The notes beneath the pieces were generated by a model, which had not been told where the DNA came from, searched no databases, and saw only the letters and a list, made by a program, of their open reading frames with translations. From Entomortierella parvispora (Eukaryota; Mortierellomycota; Mortierellomycetes; Mortierellales; Mortierellaceae), in contig OY752148.1 in the NCBI GenBank assembly GCA_963573315.1, positions 372,001-436,000 of the forward strand: 64,000 bases of DNA. Direction: 5' to 3'. The translations under genes and the position numbers were made by a program. Below are positions 1 to 10,632 of this stretch, one piece after another. Position 1 is the first letter of the stretch. The number at the start of each line of letters is the position of its first letter.

Positions 1-2
1 TT

Positions 3-3000
3 GTCGCCACCACAACTTCAATCAAAATGCAAAACTGCAAAAAGATTGCACAGCTTTGCCAACGTGAGTCCAGAAAGGCAGCCGCTCGATCTGTCAAGCC
101 CAGCAAGGATGTGCACTCCAGAGCCCGCAAAGCCAATCGCGAAATGCTCTTCTTCTGGAAGAGAAATGAACGTGAGGAACGTGAGCTGCGAAAGAAGGCC
201 GAAAAAGAGGCAATTGAAAAGCTCAGGATCGAGGAAGAGATGCGTGAGGCTAGAAGACAGGCCCGTAAGCTCAACTTCTTGATCACTCAGACTGAGCTCT
301 ACAGTCATTTCATTGGCAAGAAGATTGGAAGTAAGTGCTGTTTATCTTTTTGAAAGTTGCATGTTTATTCGCATGGAAACTAATGAGGTCGCTATTTTGT
401 GATACTATAGCCGAAGCTGCTGAAGCCGATGACGATGCGACACCAGTCAGGATGCAGCCCACCACAGATCCCTCGGAAATGGCCATTCTGCAAGACCCCA
501 ACCACACTCCTGTCGAAGGCGATCTTGATTTCGAAAAAGACTCGGATGAGACCTTGGAGGCCCAGGCCAAATGGGGTGCTCAGCAAGCCTTGTTGGCTGC
601 CCAGGAGAGAACAAAGGCCTTTGATGAGGAGGCTAAAGAGCACCAGGAACGCAAGTCCAATATGGCTCTTAACCAAGCGGATCGTAAGTTGTTGGCCCGC
701 TGTTGTTTTAGTGACCCAGTCTTGGATCGCTTGTTGCTAACATTTTACTGTTTGCTTTGACTGAATTAGTGGACGAGATGAATTTCCAGAACCCGTCCAG
801 TATGCCCACAGTCACAGAGATTGAGCAACCAAAGATGCTGATGTGCCAGCTCAAGGGCTATCAAATCAAGGGTCTCAATTGGTTGGCCAACTTGTACGAG
901 CAAGGCATCAACGGAATCTTGGCCGACGAGATGGGACTGGGCAAAACGGTACAGTCCATTTCTTTGATGGCTCATCTGGCAGAATCTCAAAATATCTGGG
1001 GCCCTTTCTTGGTCATTGCGCCTGCCTCCACCTTGCACAACTGGCAGCAAGAGTTTACGAAGTTTACCCCAGATCTCAAGGCTCTCCCTTACTGGGGCAA
1101 CATGAAGGACCGCAAGACGTTGCGCAAGTTCTGGAACAAAAAGCAGGTCTACAGCAAGGACGCACCTTTCCACGTCTTGATCACATCGTATCAATTGGTA
1201 GTATCGGATGAGAAATACTTCCAGCGTGTCAAGTGGCAGTATATGGTTCTGGATGAAGCTCAGGCGATCAAGAGTTCGTCTAGTGCTCGTTGGAAGACCC
1301 TCCTTGGTTTCAACTGCCGTAATCGCTTGCTATTGACCGGTACTCCCATTCAAAACAGTATGCAAGAGCTTTGGGCCTTGCTGCACTTTATCATGCCCAG
1401 TCTGTTCGATTCGCACGAGGAGTTCAGTGAATGGTTTTCCAAGGATATCGAGTCGCATGCGGAGAACAAGGGTACTTTGAACGAGCATCAGCTGAAGCGA
1501 CTTCACATGATCCTGAAGCCGTTCATGTTGCGTCGTATCAAGAAGAATGTCCAGAATGAGCTTGGTGATAAGGTAACGACTTTTTTTTTTTTTTGCAATT
1601 CTGTATAGTTTGCTTGCCATGCCTCTATTTCAAAGAAAAATGTCTGACATTGTTTTTTGGTTTCCATTCTTGTAAATAGATTGAACTGGAAGTTAGCTGT
1701 GAACTTACAGCAAGACAGCGTGCTCTCTACCGTGGTCTGAAGCAAAAGATTTCTATTTCAGAGCTTCTGGAGAAGGCGTCTTCGCTGAACGACAACGACT
1801 CTGTGGACAGTTTGATGAATTTGGTGATGCAGTTCCGAAAAGTCTGTAACCATCCAGAACTCTTTGAGCGCGCAGACGTGGTCTCGCCCCTGGCTCTCTG
1901 TGCTTTCAGTCAGACGCCGTCGATTGCTCGCGAGGGCGACGACCTCTTTGTGGCATACACCACCCGCAGTCAAATTACTTACTCGATCCCCAAACGTGTT
2001 TACCGCGAGGGTGGACTCTTGCGGGTGCCGTCAAGTCAGTCACGTGCAGGGAGCGACACCAAGTATCTGGATCAGTTGCTCAACATTTGGACTCCGGATC
2101 ATATCGCCGCATCCATGCATGAGGAGCAAGGCGCGTTCTCTTTCCTTCGATTCGCAGATTACTCACCAAGTCAGGCCAGCAAAGTCTTCCGTGGTCATCT
2201 CATGGAGCGGTTTGCGCAGCATTTGGAGATGGCCGAAACTCGTTCCCGTCGAGGCTATGGTCTGAGCGACGATGGATTGCACAGTGACAGCGCTTCCAGC
2301 TCAAACCCTGGAAGCACATATGCCAAGTTTGTGATCACAGAAACTCGGAATCCTTTCTCGATCGGCAATCAGTCCCTGTTGGGCCACACTCAGCAATTGG
2401 GCCACGTACTCGAAAAGTCCGAATTGGGCGAATACCTCCCTATGATGGAGCCTGCCTATAGACCCAAGGCGGTTGCACCCCCTATTGAGATGATCTGCTC
2501 TGACCGCAGTTTCCTGGTCGATCAGCAGGAAAAGTTGTTTGACGGCCGAATGAGACAGATGTTGCTGGGTGTGTCAGCTTTCAGAACCGAAGCGGCTTCG
2601 GATCCAGAAAATGCGCCCATGATGGATCTCTGGCGCGTCAATGGAGGTCGTGGTCTGTTGGGAGAGCCATCCTTGAGCTCAATGGGATACTCGACAATTG
2701 AGGTTCCACAAATGAAGCAGTTGGTCATGGACTCTGGCAAGCTGGCGGTCTTGGACAAGTTGCTGGTGGAGCTCAAGGCTGGCGGCCATCGTGTGCTGGT
2801 GTACTTCCAGATGACAAAGATGATTGACCTCATGGAAGAGTACCTCACATACCGACAGTACAAGTACTTGCGTCTGGATGGATCCTCAAAGATTTCGGAC
2901 CGTCGCGATATGGTGACGGATTGGCAGACAAGGCCCGAGATCTTTATCTTCTTGCTGAGTACGCGTGCTGGTGGACTGGGTATCAATTTGACGGCGGCCG

Positions 3001-3770
3001 ATACTGTCATCTTTTACGACAGTGACTGGAATCCAACGGTTGATCAACAAGCCATGGACCGAGCCCATCGATTGGGACAGACCCGACAGGTGACTGTGTA
3101 CCGACTCATTACCAGGGGTACCATCGAGGAGCGAATCTTGCAGCGTGCCAAACAGAAGGACGAGATCCAAAAGGTGGTCATTTCGGGTGGAGAATTCAAG
3201 CAGAGTGTCGAGTTCAAGCCACGCGAGATTGTTTCATTGTTGCTGGACGATGACGAGTTAGCGTCCAAGTTGCAGGAGCAGCAATTGAAGCGCAAGGTGG
3301 AAGAGGAGGAAGCCAAGAACTCGAGAAAGGGCAATCAAAAGGATTCTCCCGCGGGTCGCCCCAACAAGCGTCAAAAGAAGGAGACGGGTAGCAACAAGGA
3401 TTCGCCCTCTGCGACAACACCTGCGTCCTCAGGATCGGCTGCTGTCACACCTGGTCCTCGATCGTTGGATGACATGTGGGCCGAGATGGAGAACAGGGAG
3501 AATGGTGATGGCGAAGCTGGAAGCTCAACGCCAACTGCGAAACCCAAACGGGGCAGAGTGCCCAAGGAAAAGGCACCCAAGGAACCCAAGCCCAAGAAGG
3601 AGAAGGAGCCCAAGGCCAAAAAGCCCCCAAAGCTTGGCAAGAGGGCTCAAGCAGCCGCAGACGCAGCGGCAGCGGCAGCGGCAGCGGGATCGTCATCGTT
3701 GTCTGGGCTTGGAGGCTCTGGAAGCGGAGACGTAGACGACGATATTGATATCGATCAGGCAGACATGTAA
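3..3770 (+). CDS. INO80: INO80 chromatin-remodelling ATPase, 3' part
   Basis: The catalytic subunit of the INO80 complex slides nucleosomes and exchanges H2A.Z using ATP, in the nucleus. The gene enters the window already open, so the N-terminus is missing. I read four exons: up to 330, 411-683, 770-1572 and 1680-3770, all with GT-AG introns and matching phases. The first exon is the basic helical DBINO region (residues like [19 protein letters not shown]). RecA lobe 1 follows, with the P-loop DEMGLGKT near 930 and the DEAQ box near 1252. Lobe 2 lies around 2700-3160 and holds the [11 protein letters not shown] and DRAHRLGQ motifs. A family-typical insertion separates the lobes (about 1900-2650). 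The tail from 3240 is Lys/Pro/Ala-rich and low-complexity, ending in an acidic stretch. DBINO plus the long insertion distinguishes INO80 from SWR1 and other SNF2 proteins. Confidence 0.95.
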
Positions 3771-4579
3771 AAGAAAGATGATTGCGTCTCTTTTTTCTTC
3801 TTTTTCTCTTTTTTTCTTTTATTTTCTTGCAGTTGTTTTCTTTCTATTTTCTTTACAGTTTCTTTCTTTTTCTTTTCTCTTCATTCTCAAACAATATCCT
3901 TAGCGAGCAAACCCCTTCCCCCACCTTGTAATTTATCCTCACCGTTCATCAGTTGAAGGAGAGGGGAGAGACGGGGATCCCGAATCCCCTCCTCCTCCCT
4001 CCCCCCCCCTATCTTTTGCTCGCTCTACTCATTAATAGTTGCAATAAACCTCTATGAATCTTCTGAATCCTTGACGACTTGCAGAACGGACGACTTTTGG
4101 CTATGTTTGAACTTGAAGTCTGGTCTGGAGCTTTCCACCCATGTCGAGAGCCAGTTTGAGAAAATCTAGCTCCAGCGATAATAAATCCGGTGACGTAACG
4201 TAATTAATTATTACGAAAATTGTGTGAGACACCAGGCGTGTACATTCTGTCTCCGACCTCCTGGACAGAGCTTGTCGATCAGTGCTTCCCAGTACTGCGC
4301 CCAAGAGAGAGGGGGAGGAGGATAGAGAATGGAGGATGGAGGCAACAATACAATAATATGAGACAGGACCTAATGTCAGGGAAGTGGTCCGAGCGTCACA
4401 TATGGCACAGTGTCTGGAAAAGCAACCATTGTCAACCCAACGCCCACCTGTTGCCACTTTTTTCTTTGGACGTCCTTTTTTTTATTCTTTCTTTCCCGAT
4501 CTTCTTTTCTTCTTTTCTCGTTACTTGGTTCTCTCTCACTTTCTTTCTTTCTGTCATTCTTCTTCTCTTCGGTACCACC
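3771..4579. other. intergenic: INO80 3' UTR and upstream region of the Crinkler gene
   Basis: The first 130 bases are strongly T-rich on the + strand, as expected for a fungal 3' UTR. The last 120 bases before the ATG at 4580 are a C/T-rich leader. I see no coding frame of convincing composition between them. Confidence 0.6.
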
Positions 4580-6311
4580 ATGAAGATCTTCTTGAATACC
4601 TTGAAGTGTCTTGTGAACGGCGACCCCGCCTCAAAATCGTTCTCACTGGACCCACTTTCGTCGGCGCCACCTGAGGAGCTGAAAACTGTTGGAGACCTCA
4701 GGGCCATCATCCACACGTCGAGTCCATCTTGGTTTCGTCATGTGGAGGCAGAGGATCTCGCCCTCTGGCACGTATCGGTTCTCATCACTCCTGACCAACA
4801 AAACCTAGAAATCTCACTGGAAAATGTACAGTTACCAACCAAGCTTGTGCCGACACAAAAGCTCTCTGATATTTTCCCAGAGATGCCGCCCCACAATACA
4901 ATTCATATCATTGTCCAGCGACCCCTGCCAGGTAATTCCACTCTTTTTCTTTGACTTCTACTCTGATGGATTGCCATTGCCCCTCGCTCAAAGATCCAGT
5001 ACTATTATTACTTTTCTTTTTCCCGTCTAGGGTTCACGTCCAAGAGAAGCCGACTCATCACGTCCCCGCTGATGGAGGCGATTAGTGCTGCTGGTCTTAC
5101 AGATCAGGCTGTGGTAAAAGGCACACCCTTCATTTCTCGACTTGACAACAATGAGAGAGTCTCGGTACTTGGATTCCTTGGCCAAATAGCTGACGGAGAT
5201 GATGATTTCACCCAACTGGCTCAAACTGCCTTCAATCTCCGAAACGCGAAAGCCGATATCAAGACTCTGGACAAATTATCAGCCCCCGAAAAGAACCTTC
5301 CTGTAGTCAGGACACGAGATCTTTATATCAGAAAAACCTATGCAGAGCTTTACACCACGATCCTTGAGGGTTTTAAGAGGGGAGACGATAAACGGATTGT
5401 AATTACAGGTACAGCTGGGATTGGCAAGTCGGTCTTCCTCATATACCTAGCCATCCGACTCCTCGCTGAAAGCGGCCATGACAACCCCTCCATCGTCATT
5501 TACCACACCAACGATAGTAAGAAATGTTTTGCTTTCGGAGGGTGCTCTATTATCCGGTGTGGATCGATCGATGAGTTCAGGTCGTTTCTCAATGTGCCCG
5601 AGACCTGGTACCTCGTGGATAGCTCTCTGGATCCAAAGATTGATAATACTTACGCGAGGACCGTCATAACAGCTTCACCAAAGACCCTGTTTTCAAACAA
5701 GCAACATTATCGATCCGTTGTAAAAACTGTGGAGCTGCATTACTTTATGGCCCCGTGGGACCGGGAAGAGTTGATGCAATGTCGGAACTGTGTCTCAGCC
5801 TTTAACACTGTTCCTTTGAGTATGGTGGAAGAACTCTACTTGAAGATAGGCGGCGTGCCGAGATACGTCCTAAGAACACCAAACAAGGTTTGTTGACCAC
5901 TTAATAGTCATGGGACGTTTTCATTGCTAGAGACGTCAATGGTATGTCTTTATTGATAGTCAAGTTCTTTTTACATTTTGACCTGTACACTATTAGTCAT
6001 CGGATCATGATGACAACGAGGTCAATGCCGTAGAAGTATCATGTGAACATCTTGTCCAAGCTCTCCAGGAATTACAAGGTGCTTGGATGTTGGCGCAGCT
6101 CTTTCCTGAAAAAAGAGATTCGTTGGAGTTCAATAGCTGTCTTGTTCACCATTGGCCCGTGGGAGATCATCGCACCTTTCGATTGGAATGGGCATCACCA
6201 CATGTTGCTAGCGAGATTGCGAAGTTGATGGGTCCGTCCATTTGCACTAAGGTGTTGAGGATGATCCGCAATGACCTCTCTAGAAGCCTTTCTGATATTA
6301 CGTTCGAATAG
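4580..6311 (+). CDS. Crinkler (CRN)-family protein with P-loop NTPase, likely truncated
   Basis: Exons 4580-4931, 5031-5887 and 5997-6311 join in phase to give about 507 residues. The first ~117 residues match the ubiquitin-like CRN header: they open by describing a short Cys-containing segment (KCLVNGDPASKSF) and end with the hallmark IHIIVQRPLPG. After a linker comes an NTPase with Walker A GTAGIGKS (near 5408) and a following FLIYLAIRLL helix, the arrangement seen in CRN/RHS-type proteins of fungi and oomycetes. The third exon has the HHWPVGDHRTFRLEWAS segment I associate with the post-NTPase part of fungal CRNs. There is no signal peptide, and fungal CRNs generally lack one. The family usually continues into a nuclease-like C-terminal domain; here a TAG ends the frame before it. 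The role is unknown. In oomycetes CRNs act in host nuclei; in fungi they are thought to serve conflict between organisms or genomes. Confidence 0.8.
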
Positions 6312-6560
6312 AAAGTTCGAATAGAAAGTCGTCTGCTCCGTCCGAGAATAGCCGCCACGTCTTTGAACTGAAGTATCTCTAGACTGGGTAAGCCCAGGAT
6401 ATCCCTCTCAATTCACAGGTCACAGGTTTTCAAACGATCTCTGCCGGTGCACCAGGTCAACTTTGGACTACAAGTAGCCACTTTGCCTGTTCGATATGTT
6501 GTTCTCATCGTAGGGCCTAATTCCAATTGTATATAAAGGTAATCACACGATACTTTGGGT
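6312..6560 (+). pseudogene. decayed continuation of the Crinkler C-terminal domain (tentative)
   Basis: Just after the TAG, broken frames continue that resemble the region normally following the NTPase in fungal CRNs. Around 6390-6500 one frame reads IPLNSQ, FQTIS and SSHFACS in the right order, but stops and frame changes interrupt it. The match is from memory of the family and is not aligned. It would mean the CRN lost its C-terminal domain recently enough to leave traces. Confidence 0.35.
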
Positions 6561-6603
6561 CTCATTTATTCGCGCTTGATACGATACCCAATGGGATTTG
6601 CAG

Positions 6604-6739
6604 GCACGGCAAAACGCACTTGCTTTCCTTGGTGCTCTCCACAGAGATAACGGACTTTGGGATGGGCAAAATGCTGTTGATCAGGTCATCTTTGACATTC
6701 TCACCAACGTGATGTATGGCAATGAAACACGTCCACAAG
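6604..6739 (+). pseudogene. fragment of the helical N-terminal region of a NACHT protein
   Basis: An open stretch flanked by a CAG acceptor (6601-6603) and a GT donor (6740) reads ARQNALAFLGALHRDNGLW and continues as a helical repeat. It resembles the segment TRQQAIYVLEDLYKFDTGW of the NACHT protein at 26641-33195 and the equivalent segment in related fungal NACHT proteins. No start, P-loop or other domain is attached. It looks like one exon-sized remnant of a duplicated NACHT gene, though it could be an exon of an unrecognised chimera. Confidence 0.5.
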
Positions 6740-7058
6740 GTACTTGCCCTTCAATTTCTCTATTCTCTCTTGCCATCACACTATGCAAGCCACTTTTTGT
6801 ATCCGTTTAAAAGAACTAAGGCAGAGAAAAGTAGCAGCGAGATGCCGAAAAAATGGGTACAATTTTGAGGGGCCACACTACAGGATGGCCACACTACAGG
6901 ACGGAAAATTCAAGGAGGAGAGGGGAAGCGAGGGCAGTGAAAAACAATCAGTAAAGAGAAAGGGACAGCACCCAGGGACAACACCAGGGACAACCCCGGT
7001 GAAAAAATGGCAACGGAAAACAGCAAGATATGTAGAAATCAAGGACAAGGAAAAGCGA

Positions 7059-7125
7059 GGGCAGGGAGAAGCAAGGGTGAGGTAGATGGGCAGGGAGAAG
7101 CAAGGGTGAGATAGATGGGCAGGGG
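7059..7125. repeat. 29-bp direct repeat, about 2.3 copies
   Basis: The stretch GGGCAGGGAGAAGCAAGG, followed by GTGAG, occurs at 7059 and 7088 and starts a third time at 7117. It sits in a purine-rich block (about 6890-7180) on the + strand that shows no convincing gene. Confidence 0.8.
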
Positions 7126-7344
7126 ACAAGGGCAGGGAAAAGAAAGGAAAAGAAGGGGACAACACCAAGGTGAGCGACCGCTAGAAAATATAAAGAGATC
7201 AAGGGGTGCATGATAATCAGGTCACTGTAGAAGAGTTCATAGAGATGTCTGATATAAAGCAATGGCGTTTCCTGAATTTTGGCCACGGTATACACACAAC
7301 AACTACACTACTCGTAAACTTCAACAACCCTGACAAGAACTGTT

Positions 7345-7413
7345 CCAAGAATCCCTCAAGAACGGTACCAAGAATCCTTCAAGAACAGTGCCAAGAATCC
7401 TTCAAGAACCATC
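7345..7413. repeat. 23-bp tandem repeat, three copies
   Basis: CCAAGAATCCNTCAAGAAC recurs at 7345, 7368 and 7391 with a period of 23. It lies in the leader directly upstream of the secreted-protein gene at 7443. Confidence 0.85.
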
Positions 7414-7442
7414 ACAAAGCCAACGCGTGTCCTTAACACTCC

Positions 7443-8294
7443 ATGAAGCATTGCATTCCGATTCTGGTTGCCTTCTTCGTCAGCTGCTGTTATGCGCAGA
7501 CAACCGGCGATCAAGGAAGCCTCACTGGACTTGAGAGCACGCTCAAGCAAACCATGGGAGCCAAAGTTGCGAATCTCAACGCGTCGCAAACTCAAACATA
7601 CGTGATGAATAAGGAGCACCGGGACTATTGGAGGGTGGCGGCTAGCTACGACTGTAAGGTGGACAGAGGTCCAGGAGTGAATCTGGGAGCTGCATTAATG
7701 TGCCCTTTGGAGGGTGAAAAAGCGTGCGAACTGGGTGTCGAGATCAAGGACGAGCAAAGCTTCGTGGATCAGATCGGAATGCACGCAGATTACACCATCG
7801 AGACAAGTGGAGGCGTGCCTGGCGTTTTCGATATAAAAGCAAGCGCCACATTCGGAGTCAGCTACACCTACAGCAAGCAGTTCAGCAGTGGACGCCTTGT
7901 CAAATACACCTTCCCCGTGCCACAGGGAAAGACCTGTACACCCACTCGAATGTCCTACAGGCTGCTTTGCAAGGGAATAATTTGGAGAGTCGAAGATGAC
8001 AGAATCGACGCTGACTGCAAAAGCCTTTCGGGCATCGACTTCATCAACAGGTTCAGGTGGTTTCGCCTTGAGAGCGATGGCAAAAACTGGTATCAGTATG
8101 TCAACCAACCGGGTGGCCCAAAGACTCAGCTATGGACTTTTGATTCCAAAAGCGGCGGTCGTCCTGCTTCCTGTGCCGACATTGTGGCGGTTCAAGTTAG
8201 GACCATGACCAAAATCACCGAAGACCCAAACGAGTATGCGGCACTCTCAACCACGGATGGCAGTTCCTTTAGCGCAGTGTCATGCCTTTTCTAG
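7443..8294 (+). CDS. secreted protein of unknown function, 283 aa
   Basis: This is a single uninterrupted frame of 283 residues. Residues 1-18 (MKHCIPILVAFFVSCCYA) are a clear signal peptide, so the product is probably secreted. The mature part is rich in alternating polar and hydrophobic residues (for example FDIKASATFGVSYTYSKQFS), suggesting a mostly beta fold. It contains a handful of cysteines that could form disulphides (near residues 76, 87, 94, 160, 176 and 193). A TATAAAG lies at 7189, about 250 bases upstream of the ATG. I do not recognise the family. The Ser/Thr/Tyr-rich amphipathic stretch might suggest a membrane-interacting protein, but nothing here proves it. Confidence 0.7.
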   Translation: MKHCIPILVAFFVSCCYAQTTGDQGSLTGLESTLKQTMGAKVANLNASQTQTYVMNKEHRDYWRVAASYDCKVDRGPGVNLGAALMCPLEGEKACELGVEIKDEQSFVDQIGMHADYTIETSGGVPGVFDIKASATFGVSYTYSKQFSSGRLVKYTFPVPQGKTCTPTRMSYRLLCKGIIWRVEDDRIDADCKSLSGIDFINRFRWFRLESDGKNWYQYVNQPGGPKTQLWTFDSKSGGRPASCADIVAVQVRTMTKITEDPNEYAALSTTDGSSFSAVSCLF

Positions 8295-8972
8295 TATCGA
8301 AGTTGCTGTGATATATAGGTGGACATATTTTGCTAATGTTACCGCGAGTGAAATGGAACTGGTGGGAAACGTGTCTCGGTTTTTCATTAAACAAAGGAAA
8401 GAGAAAAAAGAAGGTCGAGAACGATCAAGAAGAATCGCGTTGTTCTCGTGTTCATTTTGTGGAAGGACAACATAGTTAGAATAGTTATTTTGGCCCTACT
8501 CAATTCTCTCAGACGTAAAATTATAAATTTTATGTCGAATGCGCTTTGTGCCAACCTCCACAATTGCAACACCAAAAACATATGGTGATTTTTTTTATCA
8601 TGCTGTGATTGAATAGGGCCAATTGGCACAAAGCGGGGCATGAATAGCGTCTTTGACTGGAAATAAAGGAAGCCAGACCCGCGCTTGGACCACCCTTTCT
8701 CGCCTTCATGGATGTCTTTTCTTCCTCGTCATTTCAATGTCTGTTCTCCTTCTCTCCATTCTCGCACTCTCGTTCTCATGACCGTAATCCTTCTTCCTCG
8801 CAACCTCTCAACTCCTCCCATGTCCTTGACAGACTCCATTTGCTCACAGCTCTACCCATTCTTACCTACAATGTCTCTCTCTCTCACTTCCCCTCTTTGC
8901 TTTCAGCGCCTGCTAACCTTTCGCCGATCTTTTTGGGGGGAGGGGGGAAAAATGAAGCAGGCGCTTATTCTC
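8295..8972. other. intergenic, with short inverted elements
   Basis: No coding frame is convincing. A short imperfect palindrome (GACGTAAAATT facing ATTTTATGTC, 8512-8537) is present. GGCCCTACTCAAT near 8491 and CGCTTTGTGCC near 8549 both recur in inverted form around 8611-8636. The run from 8690 to 8930 is C/T-rich. Confidence 0.5.
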
Positions 8973-9091
8973 TTATTTATTTTTTGGATCGAAACCCATT
9001 TCGACCAAATTATTGTTTTTATCCCTGGTTTCAAGAATGTCGTAATGATCTTTGAAATAATCTAGCTTATAGTCTTTTGGGTGTATTCTTC

Positions 9092-9598
9092 TCAGTCTCC
9101 TTGCAGCAGGGTTTGTGAGCAGAATGTAATATGTCTTGAATCTGAGGTCGGTATAAGTAAGCGAGTCAGGGATCTTGTTGATTGCAGTTTCACGGCTCGA
9201 CCGTCGTGAACTTTTCCTTCGATCATAATATAGCCACCTCCAAAAGGACTTTGACACTTTGCCCCAATAGGACAGGGATGGATGCGAGGACTGAGATCGA
9301 AAATGTCGACCATTGCGGCGTAAATGGTCCTCCCAGAGTTCGAATAGCAACTGAGAGAAGAGGCTACCCATACACCACAATCACTGCTCGAGTAGACCTC
9401 CACTCTGTTTAAGTAACTTCCTGTTGCCATCGCACTATAAATTGGCAGGGCATATCCAAAAGTTACACCCCAGCAACAGCGATTGTCTGCGCATGAACGG
9501 GAGCCTCCGGTACAGTGATTCTGAAAGTAGATATGGGCAGTCGCTTGTATGCGGACCAAAATTGATAAAACCAGCGATAGGTTTAAAAGAATGTTCAT
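9092..9598 (-). CDS. small secreted cysteine-containing protein, probably frameshifted
   Basis: I chose the ATG at 9598 because residues 1-20 (MNILLNLSLVLSILVRIQAT) form a signal peptide; an upstream in-frame Met at 9664 would bury it. The mature region has about nine cysteines spread over its first 100 residues (CTGGSRSCADNRCCWG near the start). No family is recognised. The uninterrupted frame gives 168 residues, but the last ~35 look out of frame. From about 9200 a different minus-strand frame carries on to 8973 with protein-like composition (for example DLRFKTYYILLTNPAARRL). A single-base indel near 9180-9200 is the simplest explanation. No intron of reasonable length would bridge the two frames. 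Confidence 0.5.
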   Translation of the reverse strand: MNILLNLSLVLSILVRIQATAHIYFQNHCTGGSRSCADNRCCWGVTFGYALPIYSAMATGSYLNRVEVYSSSDCGVWVASSLSCYSNSGRTIYAAMVDIFDLSPRIHPCPIGAKCQSPFGGGYIMIEGKVHDGRAVKLQSTRSLTRLLIPTSDSRHITFCSQTLLQGD

Positions 9599-9800
9599 AC
9601 CGCGCCAATCAGGAACTTGATGATGAATATAAGATGCAGTGAAGTATAGTCGGTTGAGTGCCATGTTATTCTTCTGATGTTGATAATAGACGACTAGAGG
9701 TGCTCGCTTGCCTTAGGATGATGAATGTCGGCAACTTTTCCAGATCCCTTATATACGTTTCCGTAGCCTTCAGAGGCTCGGTATCTCCTCTGCTATACAC

Positions 9801-9870
9801 TCGTATTCGCCCTCTAGCTCAGATTGCTCTTGTATTCACCTCCTAACTCAAATTGCACTCATATTCGCTA
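9801..9870. repeat. 29-bp tandem repeat, three diverged copies
   Basis: TCGTATTCGCC-type cores recur at 9801, 9830 and 9859 with a period of 29 and several substitutions. The surrounding 9600-10115 contains no convincing gene. Confidence 0.6.
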
Positions 9871-10115
9871 GATGTGTTTATGTCGTCCGATCCGATAGCA
9901 GCTGATCCTTTCGTCTGCTGGCGCAATTGCCTTTTCTGTTCGAGTTTTCGTGTCGAACAGGGAAGCGTCTGCAGTACTGGTACTTGTCGCCCAATGCCCT
10001 CTTATTCATCGTCTGGATTTCTGCACCGCGCCCTGGCCATGCCACCACAAAATGCCTCGTTTGGGGAAGTGTCCATGGGATCAGGGCAAGATGTATCACT
10101 AGGGCGCCAGGTGCA

Positions 10116-10220
10116 GGGCATTGGACTGCGAATAAGAGGGCATTGGACTGCGAATAAGAGTGCATTGGACTGCGAATAAGAGGGCATTGGACGATGAATA
10201 AGAGAGCATTGGACGACAAG
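10116..10220. repeat. 22-bp minisatellite, five copies
   Basis: GGGCATTGGACTGCGAATAA-type units start at 10116, 10138, 10160, 10182 and 10204 with an exact 22-base spacing. The last two copies carry GACGAT or GACGAC instead of GACTGC. The same core returns in a second array at 10573. Confidence 0.9.
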
Positions 10221-10572
10221 GAAGGGGCTGTCGGATCAGACAACAAAAAATAGACGCTTCCATTGGATGACAACAAGCAGTTCTCGGACCGGATGACAGT
10301 TAGAAGAGAATTTCAGGGGAACTGTCAAAACACAACTAGTCTGGTAAGAAATTCCCAAGCACAGCAGGAGTGCTGTTTTGCTCAGTATGTTGCACGCGTT
10401 TTTTAGATCAAAGCGATGAGACATTTCCATCGGCATTGTTTGTGCTCACCGCACGATATTGTTTTCGTCTTTGCCCAGTACTTGCGTGCAGTACCCGCCT
10501 TTGGCACATGCCTTGTCATTGAATTTAAGTTCTTTGGGAAGCAAACAAGGAAAGAAATACAGAGGACAGAAG

Positions 10573-10632
10573 AGAGCATTGGACGACAAACAAGAGCATT
10601 GGACGACAAACAAGAGCATTGGACGACAAGCA
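10573..10632. repeat. 20-bp minisatellite, three copies, related to the 10116 array
   Basis: GAGCATTGGACGACAAACAA repeats three times with a period of 20. The core GCATTGGAC is shared with the 22-bp array about 450 bases upstream. From 10640 to 11150 I see no gene; several TCGTCCGA-like motifs occur near 9888, 10691 and 10718. Confidence 0.9.

Noticed and set aside
4220..4579. In-frame extension upstream of the Crinkler ATG
   Set aside because: It reads a T-rich leader (runs of Phe, Leu, Ser), and the CRN header starts naturally at 4580.
7443..8294. Assignment of the 283-residue secreted protein to a pore-forming toxin family
   Set aside because: There are only general beta-like and Ser/Thr-rich features; no diagnostic motif was seen, so I left the function open.
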